Shown here piece after piece: positions 1-10,209 of a stretch of DNA of 64,000 nucleotides. Source of the DNA: Prorocentrum cordatum. Taxonomy: Eukaryota; Sar; Dinophyceae; Prorocentrales; Prorocentraceae. The notes under the pieces were generated by a model. That model was not told the DNA's origin. It made no database searches and saw nothing but the letters and a program-made list of their open reading frames with translations. Location of the stretch: NCBI GenBank assembly GCA_963575745.1, contig CAUYUJ010020146.1:84237-148236 (forward strand). The letters run 5' to 3'. The translations under genes and the position numbers were made by a program. Within the stretch, counting starts at the first letter, position 1. Every line of letters begins with the position of its first letter.

Positions 1-109
1 CCGCGGAGGGCGGAGTGGCGGCAGTAGCCGTCGGGCCAAAATGAGCAGGCAGGCCCCGCGCGGGCCGGGAGCTGGCCACGAGGCGGCGCGGGGCAGCTGC
101 GCGGGGCAC

Positions 110-769
110 TCAGAGTAAGTCAAGGCGGGCGCGCCTGCCATGTCGAGGGAGCTGCCAGCGCTGACTGCGCGCCCCGGACCAACGCTGGCGAGCGGGGCCG
201 TTGATGGGCCAAGTGGAGCCGGTAGGGCGCTTGCCCTTCCCTGGCGGCGGGGGGCCCTTTCCTTTGCCCTTGGCTGCCTCCGCGCTGTGCCTCCTCTCCG
301 CCATTTCACGCCCCCGCTTGGCGTTCCAGTCGACGTGGATGCCCTTGCACCAGCAGAGGGTGCGGACATCGAAGTTGGCCTGGCTGAGGTTAGAAACAAA
401 GCCTCCACAGAAATCGGGGACGCGTCGGCTAGGGCCCATGGACGAGCGATGCCCCAGCTTGCGTTTGCAGATAGCGTCCCAGCCAATCGCCAGCATGGAG
501 CCGCATTCCTGTTCGAGGTGGTTGCCTACCTCCTGCCGGGACTTTCTCTTATTGGTGTTATAGTTCCAGCCGGGTTGCCACAGCACCTTGCGCCGCGGCT
601 TGTAGTAGAGCTGATTCGAGGCGTCGTGGCGGGGGGGGCAGTCGCGAGGGGGGACGGGGGTGCGAAGGGGGGCCAGCCTGTCGCCATGGCGGGGCCCGCC
701 CCACGCTCCAGGGCTGGACGCTCCAAGGCTGCTGCAGAAAGCTGCTCGGGCTACGACGCCTCTCGTCAC
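110..769 (-). CDS. Unrecognised coding segment, 3' part of the 0.1-3.05 kb minus-strand gene
   Basis: An open frame whose central part (about 200-660) has real protein composition. It contains aromatic-rich LYYKPRRKVLWQPGWNYN, then NHLEQECGSMLAIGWDAICKR, then CWCKGIHVDWNAKRG, followed by a Lys/Gly/Pro tail that closes at 110. Frames on the other strand lack this pattern of scattered Trp, Tyr and Asn. I do not recognise a family. It lies downstream, on the same strand, of three other coding-looking segments up to 3,053 in different frames, so it is probably a late exon of that gene or a frameshifted remnant. No start codon is claimed. Confidence 0.45.
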   Translation of the reverse strand: MTRGVVARAAFCSSLGASSPGAWGGPRHGDRLAPLRTPVPPRDCPPRHDASNQLYYKPRRKVLWQPGWNYNTNKRKSRQEVGNHLEQECGSMLAIGWDAICKRKLGHRSSMGPSRRVPDFCGGFVSNLSQANFDVRTLCWCKGIHVDWNAKRGREMAERRHSAEAAKGKGKGPPPPGKGKRPTGSTWPINGPARQRWSGARSQRWQLPRHGRRARLDLL

Positions 770-1129
770 TGCTGAGCGCAGGGCTGCGGGGGGGGCGCCG
801 CCCCCGCGGGCCCCAGTCGCAGCCGGTCGACTTGGAGCGTGCGCGCGACGCCAGGAGAACAGGAGCTGCTGTCGCGCCGGTGGCGCCCTGCCTCTGGGGG
901 GTCGCTGGGCGCTTCAGACAGTCGCGAGCGCCCATCCTCGCTGCCGCTGGGCGACGACTTGGGCCCCCGCGATGGGGGGGGGCAGGGCTGCAGTCGAGCT
1001 GCTCGTTTGACTCGCGCCTCGGGGGGGCTGCGGGGCGCAGGGTCGTCGGCGAGTCGGGTTGGCCGCCCCCTCCGCCCACCCTGGCTTCTGCGCCTGGAGG
1101 GTGGGCAGGCGCAGCCTGCGGGGGGGCAT

Positions 1130-1690
1130 TGCTGCAGGCGGCTGAAAAGGTCTGCCTCCTTCTCGCCGAAGCTGCAGGATACCCGCGCATCTGCTGGCCC
1201 CGATGGCAAGTGATGCCCCTCGAGCTCAGGTAGCCGAGCAGTATCTCCTGGCTGCGCCACGCGGGGTCTCGTCTTTTCGCGGGCGCCTGGGGATCATGCT
1301 CGTTGCGGCGTGCGCCCCATTCGTCGGTCCCGCTGGGGCCGCTGGTGAGTTCGCGGCGCCTCTGGCGGTGAAGGGGATTGTCTAGCAGAGCCAGGGTGGC
1401 GCGCTTGCCGCCCCACTGGGCACCTGGGGGGAGCCCTGGCGGCGGGATGGAGTCGCCGTAGATGGTGGCGCGGAATTCCTGACAGCTCGCTGAAGGACGG
1501 GCCCTGGGGCCAGCAAGTATTCCCAGACCTTTCCCCAGCCTGCGGAGAGAAGAGGACCTGTTCTCCACCGTCCAGGTCCTCCAAAGTTCGTCGATCAGGG
1601 GAGGCGCGGAGCGGGCAGATGCCACCATTATGCGGGCAATCGCGTTGTCTGCCTTCCCGACCGAGGGATCAGGATAGATGCGCGCGCCTG
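1130..1690 (-). CDS. Unrecognised coding segment, middle part of the same minus-strand gene
   Basis: Part of a long open frame running from 3,053 to 558. This stretch is protein-like: PDPSVGKADNAIARIMVASA, DELWRTWTVENRSS, ATIYGDSIPPPGLPPG, then a charged RDPAWRSQEILLGYLSSRG. Below about 1,130 the frame becomes Pro/Arg/Ser-rich and looks non-coding, and above about 1,700 coding character moves to other frames. That fits exons separated by introns, or an old gene with indels. The product is unknown. Confidence rests on amino-acid texture only. Confidence 0.45.
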
Positions 1691-2339
1691 CTTCTAGTGA
1701 CGCAATGCCCCTCGCCTTGAGAGGGGGGCAGGGCGGTGGGCCAATGCTGGGGAGGTCGTCTAAGAGGCCCGCGGGGGGTCGCGGGGGCGGCGTTGGCAGC
1801 CTGCCCAGGACGTCGCCACCTGTCCTTCCGGCCGAAGGGGGCGGCCGCGTCTGGCTTGCACGTTGGCAGGGAGCTGCGGTTGTCTGCGCGGCGATGCCCG
1901 GGCGACGAGCAGCGCCGATGGTTGGGCGGTGGCGCGGAGGACCCAGGTGCGTTGGCGCGGCTGGAATTGGCCCGGCGGCCACGCGAGGACGCCGACCGGC
2001 TGTCGGAGGAGTGGCTGGTGGATGCGCGCGCGGTCGACGTGCGCCTGGGCGGTCTGCTGGCGGTGGCCGAGCTGGGGATGCCCGAGCTGCGAGGCCGACG
2101 GCGCGCTGGACAGCGATTTTGTTGGCGCCGCCGCGCAGCTGGAGGAGCAGGAGCGGCTGCGGGCTGCGCAGCTTGGGGGGGGCTGCCTGTGAGCTGGCGC
2201 CCCCCGGCCCTGGGTTGAGGCCTTCCAGAGGCCCAGCGGGCCCGGCGCGCTGTCTCGCGCGTCGGCCGGTGGCAGCTGATGGTCGCCCTTGGGCGGCAGA
2301 AGCTGGCTGTTCCGGGGGTGATTGGCGAGGTGGGCGCAA

Positions 2340-2660
2340 GCGCGGGGAGAGGTGACTTCTTACCCATTGCAGGCGCAGCTCCAGGAAACAAGAGACGCCC
2401 ATCCCTCTCAAGGATTGCCTCGACCTGAGTCGGGCGGGCGCCCCAGAGGCACGCGAGGCAGTCTTCGCAGAACCATGTGGCATGTGATCGCACGCTGGCG
2501 AACATCTGCGCCCGAGCGCGAGAGGCCGGGAGCCCATGGAAGTGTTCGATCCGGGCGTCCTGCGCAGGGCGGAAGATGAACATGCCGAGCGATGCGTCGC
2601 CGCATTGCCACAGCCATAGGGGGGCTCGTTTGGGCAACGATCGCGTAGGCATTTCCATTG
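2340..2660 (-). CDS. Unrecognised Cys-containing coding segment of the same minus-strand gene
   Basis: In this frame the sequence reads WQCGDASLGMFIFRPAQD, then MFASVRSHATWFCEDCLACLWG, then PTQVEAILERDGRLLFPG. The closely spaced cysteines (C-x2-C-x2-C) and mixed hydrophobic composition suggest genuine coding sequence, perhaps a zinc-binding module. It follows the segment at 2,660-3,053, which is in a different frame, so an intron or indel must lie near 2,660. The family is not recognised. Confidence 0.45.
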
Positions 2661-3053
2661 GCCGCAGAGGAGGCGCTTGCCAAACCTCTCGCCGATGGTG
2701 CGGAGGGCGGGAATAGCGGCGCGGGCGTGGGCGAGATCGCGCGGGCCCTCGGGGGCCAGGGGCAGATCCGCGAGAGCGGTGCTCGCGTCGGCGAGGACAA
2801 TGGCGGGGCGACTGGGCAGGGGGCCTGGGGGGCAGCGCAGGACTGTAGGCTCGGCGTCAAGGGCGCCCAGGTGTGCTGCCATCCTGTCGTCGGTCGGCGC
2901 CGGCAGTCCTCTGGCCGACAGGTGGATCTTCCTACAAACGCAGCAATGCCGCTGGCAGTCTATCCCCACGCGCCCCGCACGCGGGTTCTTCAAGGCGCGC
3001 CGCCAGCGCTGGGCGCGCGAAGGGCGCCTGACAGTTCGCTGACCGGGTTTCAA
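2660..3053 (-). CDS. Unrecognised Cys-rich N-terminal segment of the same minus-strand gene
   Basis: The open frame starts at 3,053 and carries a cluster of cysteines (residues 33-40 of this frame, pattern C-x3-CC-x-C). An acidic, alanine-rich stretch follows (HLGALDAEPTVLRCP, PSRPAIVLADASTALADLP), then AALRTIGERFGKRLL-like sequence. Neighbouring segments at 2.34-2.66, 1.13-1.69 and 0.11-0.77 kb on the same strand are probably the rest of the gene. The start at 3,053 is only the first ATG in the frame; the true start may lie upstream. Function unknown. Confidence 0.4.
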
Positions 3054-3094
3054 TTGAGAAGAAGCAAGATCCTGCCATTTCAGTCAACCCGAAT

Positions 3095-3245
3095 AGTAAG
3101 GATGAGCGGTTTCCAAAGGTTGCCTTTGCATCCTTTCCTTCCGGCCCATCCATGGCCGTGTTCGCTAGCGGCGCCACGCTCGCAAAGCTTCGGCATGGCC
3201 TCCCATGGCCCTTGCGTCCTTATCGTGCGTGCTTATTGTACGGGT
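3095..3245 (+). repeat. Dispersed repeat, copy 1 (partner at 13,888-14,048)
   Basis: About 150 bases resembling 13,888-14,048. Shared blocks include CCATCC(A/C)TGGCCG, GGCATGGCC/CCATGGCCTTCC and CCTTATCGTRCG. The translated plus frames are also alike (LPLHPF-PAHPWPCSLAAPRS against LPLHPP-SVHPWPLSLAAPRS). Whether it was ever coding is open. Confidence 0.5.
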
Positions 3246-3447
3246 TGGCTGTAGTGCCTGGCGCGGCACTTTCAGACTTCGGGATGGTGGCTTCATTCGG
3301 CCCGCCTCCGAGGGGGGAGGCGGGTCCGTCGCTGACAGCGGCGGGGGCGTCGGGTGCGGCGTTAGGGGGCATGCGTATGAATGTGGCCATGTGACAGAGC
3401 CAATGACTGCTAACCAACGTGGGAGAACACATGGGGAAATGACGCAA

Positions 3448-3680
3448 TTACGCTCTACCTCGCTGGCGCTTCTCTGCTGCGCTTAAAACCTTGGGCTCAA
3501 GTCCTCGCGAGATCCTTCTGAGGTGCTCTGCGCGGGTCGGGGTGAAACGACGAGCGCGCGCCTTGCCGAGTTCAGGCAGCACAGAAGACACATAGCAACC
3601 ACACGACTCACAATGCCAGAGTTTGAGACAAGTAGACCACTGCACGACATGAGAGGGATCCCCCCACCCCCCCTCTACGC
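3448..3680 (-). pseudogene. Cys-motif segment, likely C-terminal end of the LINE relic
   Basis: The minus-strand frame ending at 3,448 reads VVQWSTCLKLWHCESCGCYV, then PELGKARARRFTPT, then AEHLRRISRGLEPK. A C-x2-C pair followed by a basic region and an LRR(I/L)xxGLxP motif is what I recall from the C-terminal cysteine module of dinoflagellate LINE polyproteins and some related genes. It lies downstream of the reverse-transcriptase remains on the same strand. The intervening (GA)n repeat and frame changes show that the element is broken. Confidence 0.4.
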
Positions 3681-3840
3681 GCGGCCGAGCGCGGGGGGGC
3701 TTATATAAGATCGGACCATCATAGCCATGAGGCCGAAAGCAAGGACTGTCAAGCGACGCGGCGGCCATGGCCTTGGACGCCGACACACCGCGTCGCCCAC
3801 AAGACCTGCGCGAGTCGCCCGGGCGCTGGGATGGCGAGAA

Positions 3841-3870
3841 GAGGGAGAGAGAGAGAGAGAGAGAGAGAGG
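3841..3870. repeat. (GA)n microsatellite
   Basis: A short GA run inside the LINE relic. Confidence 0.9.
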
Positions 3871-4458
3871 CAGCAGCTGGGGGGCGGTTCCGTTTCGCGG
3901 TCTCGGCCCCATGTTCCTCCGCGACCAAAGCTCCGGCAGCAAACGCACCGAGAGAAGCGCGGAGCACGCGGGCGGGCTTGACGAGCAGCCATGCTAGCAG
4001 CAACATCTGCACCTGTGATGAGCCAGCGTTGGGGCCGATCCTGTACGATCGAGAGCTCATCATGATGGGAGTGGGCAAATCTTACTGAGATCAACGTTGG
4101 GCCCCAATCCTGCTGCACGGAGATCAATGCTAGAGCAGCCCAGACGCGTCCGTGCTCTCCACGACACCAGCTTCGCAGTCAGTGACATGTGTGATAACGC
4201 CTAGAGTTGAACCGCAATCAAGGACCAGGGCTCTAAGTTCGCCCCTAAGGACAGCTTGGCGGGGCCCCTGGCGGCGTCTCCACCTCCAGACGCGCCCCCG
4301 AACCGACTGGGAGGGGCATCGGGGGGTCCTGGAAACAAAGAAACCGAGCTCGCATGCATGCTTCGTGCGTTGCAGACCATACTCCTTCACTGGGAGGGAC
4401 AGGAACCGCCGTCCAACCGCTCGGGGTCAAGCCCGTTAGCCAGACGGCAGGTTCCAGA

Positions 4459-5523
4459 TCAGATTGCTTTATCGCTTGCCCGAGAAGCTTCTTGGATCGC
4501 TCGCAGGCGAGGTTGCCCCTTTTGTTCCTCGCATGTAGAGCAACTGCGCATGATGGTCTCTGGGTGCATCCTGCAGCTGCTGCACGCGATAGCCCCGCGA
4601 ATAGTGGGATCTCCCCATGCTTGCGAATTCAGGCCCATGTAGCTACAACTGCGCGCGCGAGCATGACGGCCGCCAAACGATGACCCATGAGCGATACTTC
4701 CTCGAGCTGCTTCAATAATACACGGTCTGACTCGCAATCTGCACAATTCTCCACGCCGGCCCCGCAATAGTGGGCGCTGGCAGTCTTCCAAAGAAGACAG
4801 CGCATCGGCCAAGTCGCGCAAGAAACCACTATGATAAGCCTGTGCTTTGTTCCCAAAATGCATGTGGTCGCCGAGCTTCAAATCGTGTCCAGCTGCCTGG
4901 TGGGGACTTGGGATGGCCCAGGCCTCGGCCTCATCCACTCGCCATCGCGCCTCGACCAGGTGAAGGATAACAGCAGACACATGAACGCGTGCCAGCTTGG
5001 ATCGACGCGCGCGGGGAGCCGCCGTAATCCGCCCTGCAATTTGACTCAATGCGCGTCGCGCGTTAGGTCGCATGCTAGGATTGCGCCCCCGTCTATGCAG
5101 CCGCATATCCAAACATTGCGCCTGTAATTTGGTGCTTGGATCTTGGCCGGGCACTCGCAACTCCAAGGGCGCGGGCAAGCAGCGGCCGCGAGTCGCCGCT
5201 GCACAAGAGAAACCTAGCCCCTGTCTGGCCCGCACCAAACGTTGTCCAAATTCATTATGATTCTGAGCACCATGAACTTTAGCCGCTTGGGAACCTAGGA
5301 CCTCGAGTCGCGAAGTCACGCGGTGCCTCTTGGCCGCTCCGGCGCACTTGCCAATATTGAAAGGCATTTCGGCGTGCTTCTGTCCCCGGTCCCAACGCGT
5401 GGCTCGCGCCAAGCGCAGAGACGGACGAATTTTGCAGGCGTGAGCGCGCTCACGCCTGCAAAATTCGTCCGTCTCTGCGCCGCAATCGCAAAGCCTCCGC
5501 GCTTGACTGCCTCGCGCACCCAT
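4459..5523 (-). pseudogene. LINE relic, region downstream of reverse-transcriptase palm
   Basis: A 354-codon open frame. KRHRVTSRLEVLGSQAAKVH followed by LVRARQGLGFSCAA and many Arg-rich helices resembles the thumb/connector part of dinoflagellate LINE polyproteins as I remember them. Later parts (CIIEAARGSIAHGSSF, HPETIMRSCSTCEEQ) drift. The first 30 codons are encoded inside a perfect palindrome (5,413-5,480), so that part of the frame is an artefact of the inverted duplication. The assignment is inference; a low-complexity ORF on the strand opposite to something else remains possible. Confidence 0.35.
5413..5480. repeat. 68-nt perfect palindrome
   Basis: Two 34-nt arms meet without a loop between 5,446 and 5,447. 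The left arm begins GCGCAGAGACGGACGAATTT and the right arm is its exact reverse complement. It lies within the LINE relic. Confidence 0.95.
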
Positions 5524-5597
5524 CTCTCATCAGCCATGTGCGAAAAAATAACCATGGACTTTGGCGATACTTTGAGCTCATTACTTTCGGAAGCCTC

Positions 5598-6537
5598 TCA
5601 AGAGTCGGCGATGCAGTTCCGAAGTTGAACGCGAACTCCTGACCGAGATCCTCGCGCGTCTTGTGGTAGATAGTCATGCCGTTCCCGATGATTGGTCAAT
5701 GGATGAGTTAGCGCAACTTCTTTGAGCACGAAATGGGCCAACATCCTCCCGATTCGCGTGCCAATCTCTATCCCAGCACGACGCCCCTCGATGCATGACA
5801 AGGAGCCGACGAGGCTCCGAGCCGGTTCAAGACGCGCGCATACACACTGAAGCAACTCGAAATGTAAAATCCGAGGCGGGAAGGACATCTCGAGCGCGGA
5901 TGTTACTGAATATGGCCGTTCTGTGGAATCATAAAAGTGTTGAATATCGCGCAAACCATGGCCCGCCTCAACTTTCAACTGATGGCATACTTCCTCCTGC
6001 GCGGCGCGAAGGTACGCATGCGTGAATTTCCACGAGCTGCCGCGACCCACTCCTCCCCCGTCTCGCCAGACCGATCCCCCGCCAAAAGTTTCCGAATAGG
6101 GGGCCCGAGGCGGCCAAGGACGGGCGCCAAGCTGCGGCGGGGCGCGCGCGCCGCAGCGCGCGACGGATCTCGTCCACCGTGATGCCGGGCAGCGGGTCAT
6201 CCTCCGCCACCGCCTGCACTTCGGCAAAAGCTTGGAACGCCTTATCCTCCACCACGGCTGTCGGTGCCCACAGCTGATGCCACCGCTTCGCCTGTCGATA
6301 ATGTCGCGAGGGCGGTAGAGCGCAACCCGTCGCACTTCTACTCGTCGTCGGGGCGAGGCATCGGGTGCAGAGAGCGGTGCGAAGCTCGATCTTCAACAAA
6401 CTTTTCGGACCCTGCGAGTGACTCTTGCACGGCTCCCCTCTGGCTCCGAACATTGATTTTCTTGGCGGCCTGGATGAAATACCCCAGTTCGACTTCAGAC
6501 GCCCGATCCACTCGAACGAGAAATCCAACCCAATCAT
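5598..6537 (-). pseudogene. LINE relic, reverse-transcriptase linker and palm remnants
   Basis: Two overlapping frames carry the remnants. The upstream frame (6,537-5,968) has AFAEVQAVAEDDPLPGITVD followed by EIRRALRRARPAAAW. It matches the linker in front of the reverse-transcriptase fingers of dinoflagellate LINEs (a P-x-ITxDDIRRA-like motif). The next frame has GLRDIQHFYDST (5,915-5,955), which resembles palm motif A (DMEKFYDS), then FPPRILHFELLQ and IEGRRAGIEIGTRIGRMLA. The catalytic aspartate of motif A appears replaced or displaced, and no F/Y-x-DD motif C was found, so this copy should be inactive. Confidence 0.5.
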
Positions 6538-7144
6538 TCTAAAACCGACCCCTCCTATTCAACAGCACTTCGTGGGCCTGTTCGGGCCGAGAATCCGGAT
6601 GACGGCGACAGGCCTGGAAATGTCGCCGAATTTGATTGGCTCCATTTTGCTTCATTTGATGGCTGTGGATCCCGCGCAAGATCGCGCGCAACTGTGTCCG
6701 CCAGTAACTGATCCAGTCCGAAGCGTAGCGGCCCGCATCTAAGATAACAAACGCACTGACTGCATAAACATTGCACCCCGTCTGCACGACGTGGTCCAGC
6801 AGGAACCTGGACGCCATGATGGCTAGTAATGATGCGTTCAACTGTCGTGACCCACGGTGCACGTAGCCCCGTGACTGAGGCCACCAGGGAAGGTTTGAGC
6901 TGGAATGCAACGGACTCAAGCAAAGCAGGAGCAAAGGGACTGAAGCGAGGCCGAGCCTGCTTTCAACCCGACGTCTTGGCGACAGCGCGCCCAGGTGGAT
7001 TCTCGCGAAGGCGCAAGCCGGGCCCGGGGTCGGAGTTGGAGGCGCTGGTCCGAGGCCTCACTGGGCGGCGGACGGCCGACCGTGGAGCTCCGAGCTGGCC
7101 CCGGGCCCGCAGTCGAGCGACCTCGCCCGTCCCCGCCGGGAACT

Positions 7145-7333
7145 CCCGAGGGGAAACAAAAACACAAAAAAACAAAAAACAGAACATACACGTGTTTTTT
7201 TGTTTCCCCCCCCCCCCACACACGTGTGTGTTGTTCTATTGTTTTTTTGTGTTTTGTTTTTCTTCCCCACGTGTGTGTGTGTGTGTGTGTGTGTTTGTGT
7301 GTGTGTTTGTGTGTGTGTGTTTGTGTGTGTGTT

Positions 7334-7364
<31 letters not shown>

Positions 7365-7490
7365 GTGTTTTTTTTGTGTGTGTGTGTGTGTGTGTGCGTG
7401 TGTGTGTGCGTGTGCGTGTGCGTGTGCGTGTGCGTGTGGTGTGTGTGTGTGTTTTTTCCCCCACCACGTGTTTTTCGTTTTTTCCCCCAC
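7145..7490. repeat. Poly(T)/(GT)n microsatellite block
   Basis: A-rich and T-rich tracts are followed by a long (GT)n with TTT interruptions and GCGTGT variants (7,271-7,452). It interrupts the LINE relic. Confidence 0.95.
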
Positions 7491-7667
7491 AGCCTTCGTG
7501 AGACGCCTCGGGGGCAAAAAAGCGCGTGCGAGCACTGGCCGGGAGAGTCCACGGCGGCGCCCGAGGCGCGCCGCCGACCCCGCCACCGCCGGCAGCCGAC
7601 GCAGCAGGGCCGCGCGACGCCCGCGGGAAGACCCCCAACAGCGCGAAAGAATTGGGCATCTCCATGC

Positions 7668-7860
7668 ACCTCCTCCTCCTCCTCCTCCTCCTCCTCCTCC
7701 TCCTCCTCCTCGACTCCTCCTCCTCCTGCTCCTCGACTCTCGACTCCTCCTCCTCCTCCCTCCCTCCTCTCCTCCTCCTCCTCCTCCTCCTCCTCCTCCT
7801 CCTCCTCCTCCTCCTCCTCCTCCTCCTCCTCCTCCTCCTCCCCCTCCCCCTCCTCCGCCT
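7668..7860. repeat. (CTC)n microsatellite
   Basis: A nearly pure pyrimidine triplet tract with a few GA interruptions near 7,710-7,745. Confidence 0.95.
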
Positions 7861-8047
7861 CCCCCCCGAGCGACGAAGCGACGAGTCAGGACAGAGGTTG
7901 AGCTCTTCGGCCCACGGGTCTTCTTCGCCAGGCCACTGGCCATAGTCAGCACTGGGTTCACCATGGTTTGCATCAACGGCAGCGCACGCAGCGACGGGGG
8001 GGGGCGCTCTTTCATCCCCGACATCTCCCTCCAGGTCTAGAGGCTGC

Positions 8048-8560
8048 TCAACCTGGGGCTGAAAGTTGCCCCCGAGCACGGAGAATTGTTTGAGACGTCC
8101 GCTTATCAACAGTAGTTTGATGTTGGGTTTGGCTACGCGGTTTAGACTGACTAGGTTTGGATCCCGCAGCGGGGGCAACAGAGGGCCTCGGGACCTGAGG
8201 GAGCTCGCGTGGGGCTTCCATCACCCGCGCGACCAGCTGTTCCTTAGATCCGCGGAGGGCCAAGTGGAGCCCGATGTCATGAGGACCCCACCGAACAGGA
8301 ACAGCAGGCCTGAGCTCTAATATGAATGGCCTCGCCGCCATGCTACACAGTGCGCGGTCGATGTGCGTCCCCGCCGCCAGGTTACAAGTGGCTGCGGCGT
8401 CGGCTTGAAAGATCACCCCTTTCCGAGCTTTTTCACGAGGCCAGTTTGTTGTGACTCCTGCGCGCTCATGTTCCAATCCCCGATGATTGCCCTTTGGGAG
8501 CTGAAGTGCGTGCAGAAAGCCTGCGAGACGACGAACATGTCCAATGTCCAGGCCGCGCAT
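8048..8560 (-). pseudogene. LINE relic, endonuclease-like domain end
   Basis: A 170-codon frame with well-mixed composition: RLAGFLHALQLPKGNHRGLE, then KARKGVIFQADAAATCNLAA, GTHIDRALCSMAARPFI, and VRWGPHDIGLHLALRG. In dinoflagellate LINEs the apurinic-endonuclease-like domain ends with a G-(T/S)-x-IDYxLxS motif followed after 25-30 residues by WxPHxGL. Both are visible here (GTHIDRALCS and WGPHDIGL). The ATG at 8,560 is probably internal, since LSKFGG-type coding sequence continues upstream in another frame (8,590-8,760, ANELILAELSKFGGTRLAFP). The family call is from memory. Confidence 0.5.
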
Positions 8561-8589
8561 GCCTCAACTCGAATGCGTGCAGAACATCA

Positions 8590-9006
8590 CATCCGTCTGC
8601 CTCTGCCTCCACGGCCTTCACGGCCTCTGCCGCGCCGAGGCAGAGAGCCTCGGGCAGCGGGTCCTTGATAGGAGGAAACGCGAGGCGAGTGCCCCCGAAC
8701 TTGGAGAGTTCGGCGAGGATTAACTCGTTTGCGCAGGCGCCGGCGGGCGGCGCGGGCGTCGAGCCTGCTGCCGCCGCTGCCGCTGCCGCTTCCAGTCGTT
8801 GTAGTCAGTCGGGATGATGAACTCAGACTCATCGGTACGAGCGCAGGAGGAGGAGGAGGAGGAGGAGGAGGAGGAGGAGGAGGAGGAGGAGGAGGAGGAG
8901 GAGGAGGAGGAGGAGGAGGAGGGGGAGGAGAAGGAGAGGAGGAGGAGGAGGAGGAGGGGAGGAGGAGAGGAGGAGGAGGAGGAGGAGGAGGAGGAGGAGG
9001 AGGAGG
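8590..9006 (-). pseudogene. LINE relic, linker coding pieces and (GGA)n tract
   Basis: The minus strand from 8,760 to 8,590 has a coding-like piece ANELILAELSKFGGTRLAFP then DPLPEALCLGAAEAVKAVEA. Just upstream another frame gives FIIPTDYNDWKRQRQ (8,775-8,830). Between these and the coiled-coil piece lies a (GGA)n tract (8,846-9,006). The triplet repeat stays open in all frames, so it gives no coding evidence. Confidence 0.35.
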
Positions 9007-9159
9007 TCGTCTCGGCGTCCTGCCTGTGCGCCTCCACCTGCGGGGGCCGCTCGCGAACTTCGCTCTCTCTGGAGAGCCTTGCCGCCCCTGCGGCTCCGCA
9101 GCCTCTGGCGGACCTCCTCCAGGCCTTGCTCCCCTGCTGCGTCACAGTCCCAGACTCGA

Positions 9160-9280
9160 AGAAGAGGAGGAGGAGGAGGAGGAGGAGGAGGAGGAGGAGG
9201 AGGAAGAGGAGGAGGAAGAGGAGGGAAAGGAGGGAGGAGGAGGAGGAGGAGGAGGAGGAGGAGGAGGAGGAGGAGGAGTG
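9160..9280. repeat. (GGA)n microsatellite
   Basis: A purine triplet tract inside the 5' part of the LINE relic. Confidence 0.95.
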
Positions 9281-9289
9281 TGAAGGTCG

Positions 9290-9722
9290 TCGATGGGCCC
9301 CGAAGAACTCCTGGCCCCATACCACCGTGAACTGCTTCGCCTCGTCGCCTGCGGCCGCGCCGGCAGCGGCGGGCTTGGCGTCGGCCTGCGCCCCAGCGCA
9401 CTCGGCGCGAGCAGGGGGCGAGCGCAGCTGCGCGCCGCGCCCGCGAAACCGCCGCCAATGCCTCGGCCGCCTCCTGCCCCTTGAGCTCGGCAGTCTCGAT
9501 GGCCTTCTGCAGCCTTGCGAGGTTGGAGACCGCCTGGCTGCGCGCGTGATCAGCATCGCGATCTGCGCCGTCAGCGCGTTGAAGGAGCTCGACCTCGGAG
9601 GCCGCGACCTTGCCCTCGGTGTGGAGGGCCTCCTCTTCGAGCTTCCTCGCCTGCGCCCGCAGCGAGGTCCTCAGCTCCTCGTTGTCGGCCGCCTCCGCTG
9701 CACGCTGGAGAAGGGAGGCCAT
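9290..9722 (-). pseudogene. Coiled-coil segment, probably N-terminal part of the LINE polyprotein
   Basis: From ATG 9,722 the frame reads MASLLQRAAEAADNEELRTS, then AQARKLEEEALHTEGKVAAS, then LQKAIETAELKGQEAAEALA, a clear coiled coil with heptad Leu/Ala. Near 9,420 the coding character jumps to another frame (AQADAKPAAAGAAAGDEAKQ, then FTVVWGQEFFGA), which implies an indel. Coiled coils precede the endonuclease in dinoflagellate LINE proteins, and the downstream fragments are in that order. It could alternatively be a separate host coiled-coil gene. Confidence 0.5.
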
Positions 9723-9959
9723 TGGCTCATGGCCCGTGTCCTTGTGCGGCGGGCCTCAACCGAATGACGCAACCCGTGATATAAACAGAAAAACTCGGCA
9801 CCCGGCGCCCCCCCGCGGGCGGCCACGGCCCTATCGTCGCCTCCGAGACGAAGCCGCCTGCTGGGCCGCGCGCGTGGAGAGCAGCACCGGCGCATGCGTG
9901 GACGTCGGTCCAGCAGCAAGCAGCAGCGAAGGGGGAGGCCCCGAGGGGCACAAGGGCGA

Positions 9960-10209
9960 GCGACGGGCCTCTTCGGCCACTCCCGCGCTTGCCGCGCCCC
10001 TTCCCACCCGGGGCGGGAGACTGGCTGCGCGAGCGGAGCATCCCGCTCGGGCGCGCGAGCGGGCCGTCCTCCTCGATGTCTTCAGCGACAAAGTGAACTG
10101 CACAGCTGCGAGGTTTGAACAGCTTGATGCTTGCCTCGCATCCCATGCAGACGCACACCTGCTCGAGAAGCACCTCGCTGTACTCGCACTTACTGCGCGA
10201 CCTTCAGCG
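9960..10209 (-). pseudogene. Cys-rich N-terminal segment, probably LINE
   Basis: The minus-strand frame reads SKCEYSEVLLEQVCVCMGCE, then ASIKLFKPRSCAVHFVAEDI, then EEDGPLARPSGMLRSRSQSP and a Gly/Lys/Arg-rich tail. The cysteine spacing (C-x10-C-x-C-x2-C) suggests a small zinc-binding module. A Cys module, a basic tail and then a coiled coil is the order seen at the start of dinoflagellate LINE proteins. No start codon can be chosen; the frame is open upstream of 10,173. Confidence 0.35.

Noticed and set aside
558-3053. A single 831-codon gene on the minus strand
   Set aside because: Only two parts of this frame look like protein; between and after them coding texture moves to other frames, so it was split into segments.
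6829-8178. Long ORFs rich in Cys/Val, Pro, Arg, Ser or Gly through 7.1-7.9 kb on both strands
   Set aside because: They are translations of (GT)n and (CTC)n, which stay open in all frames.
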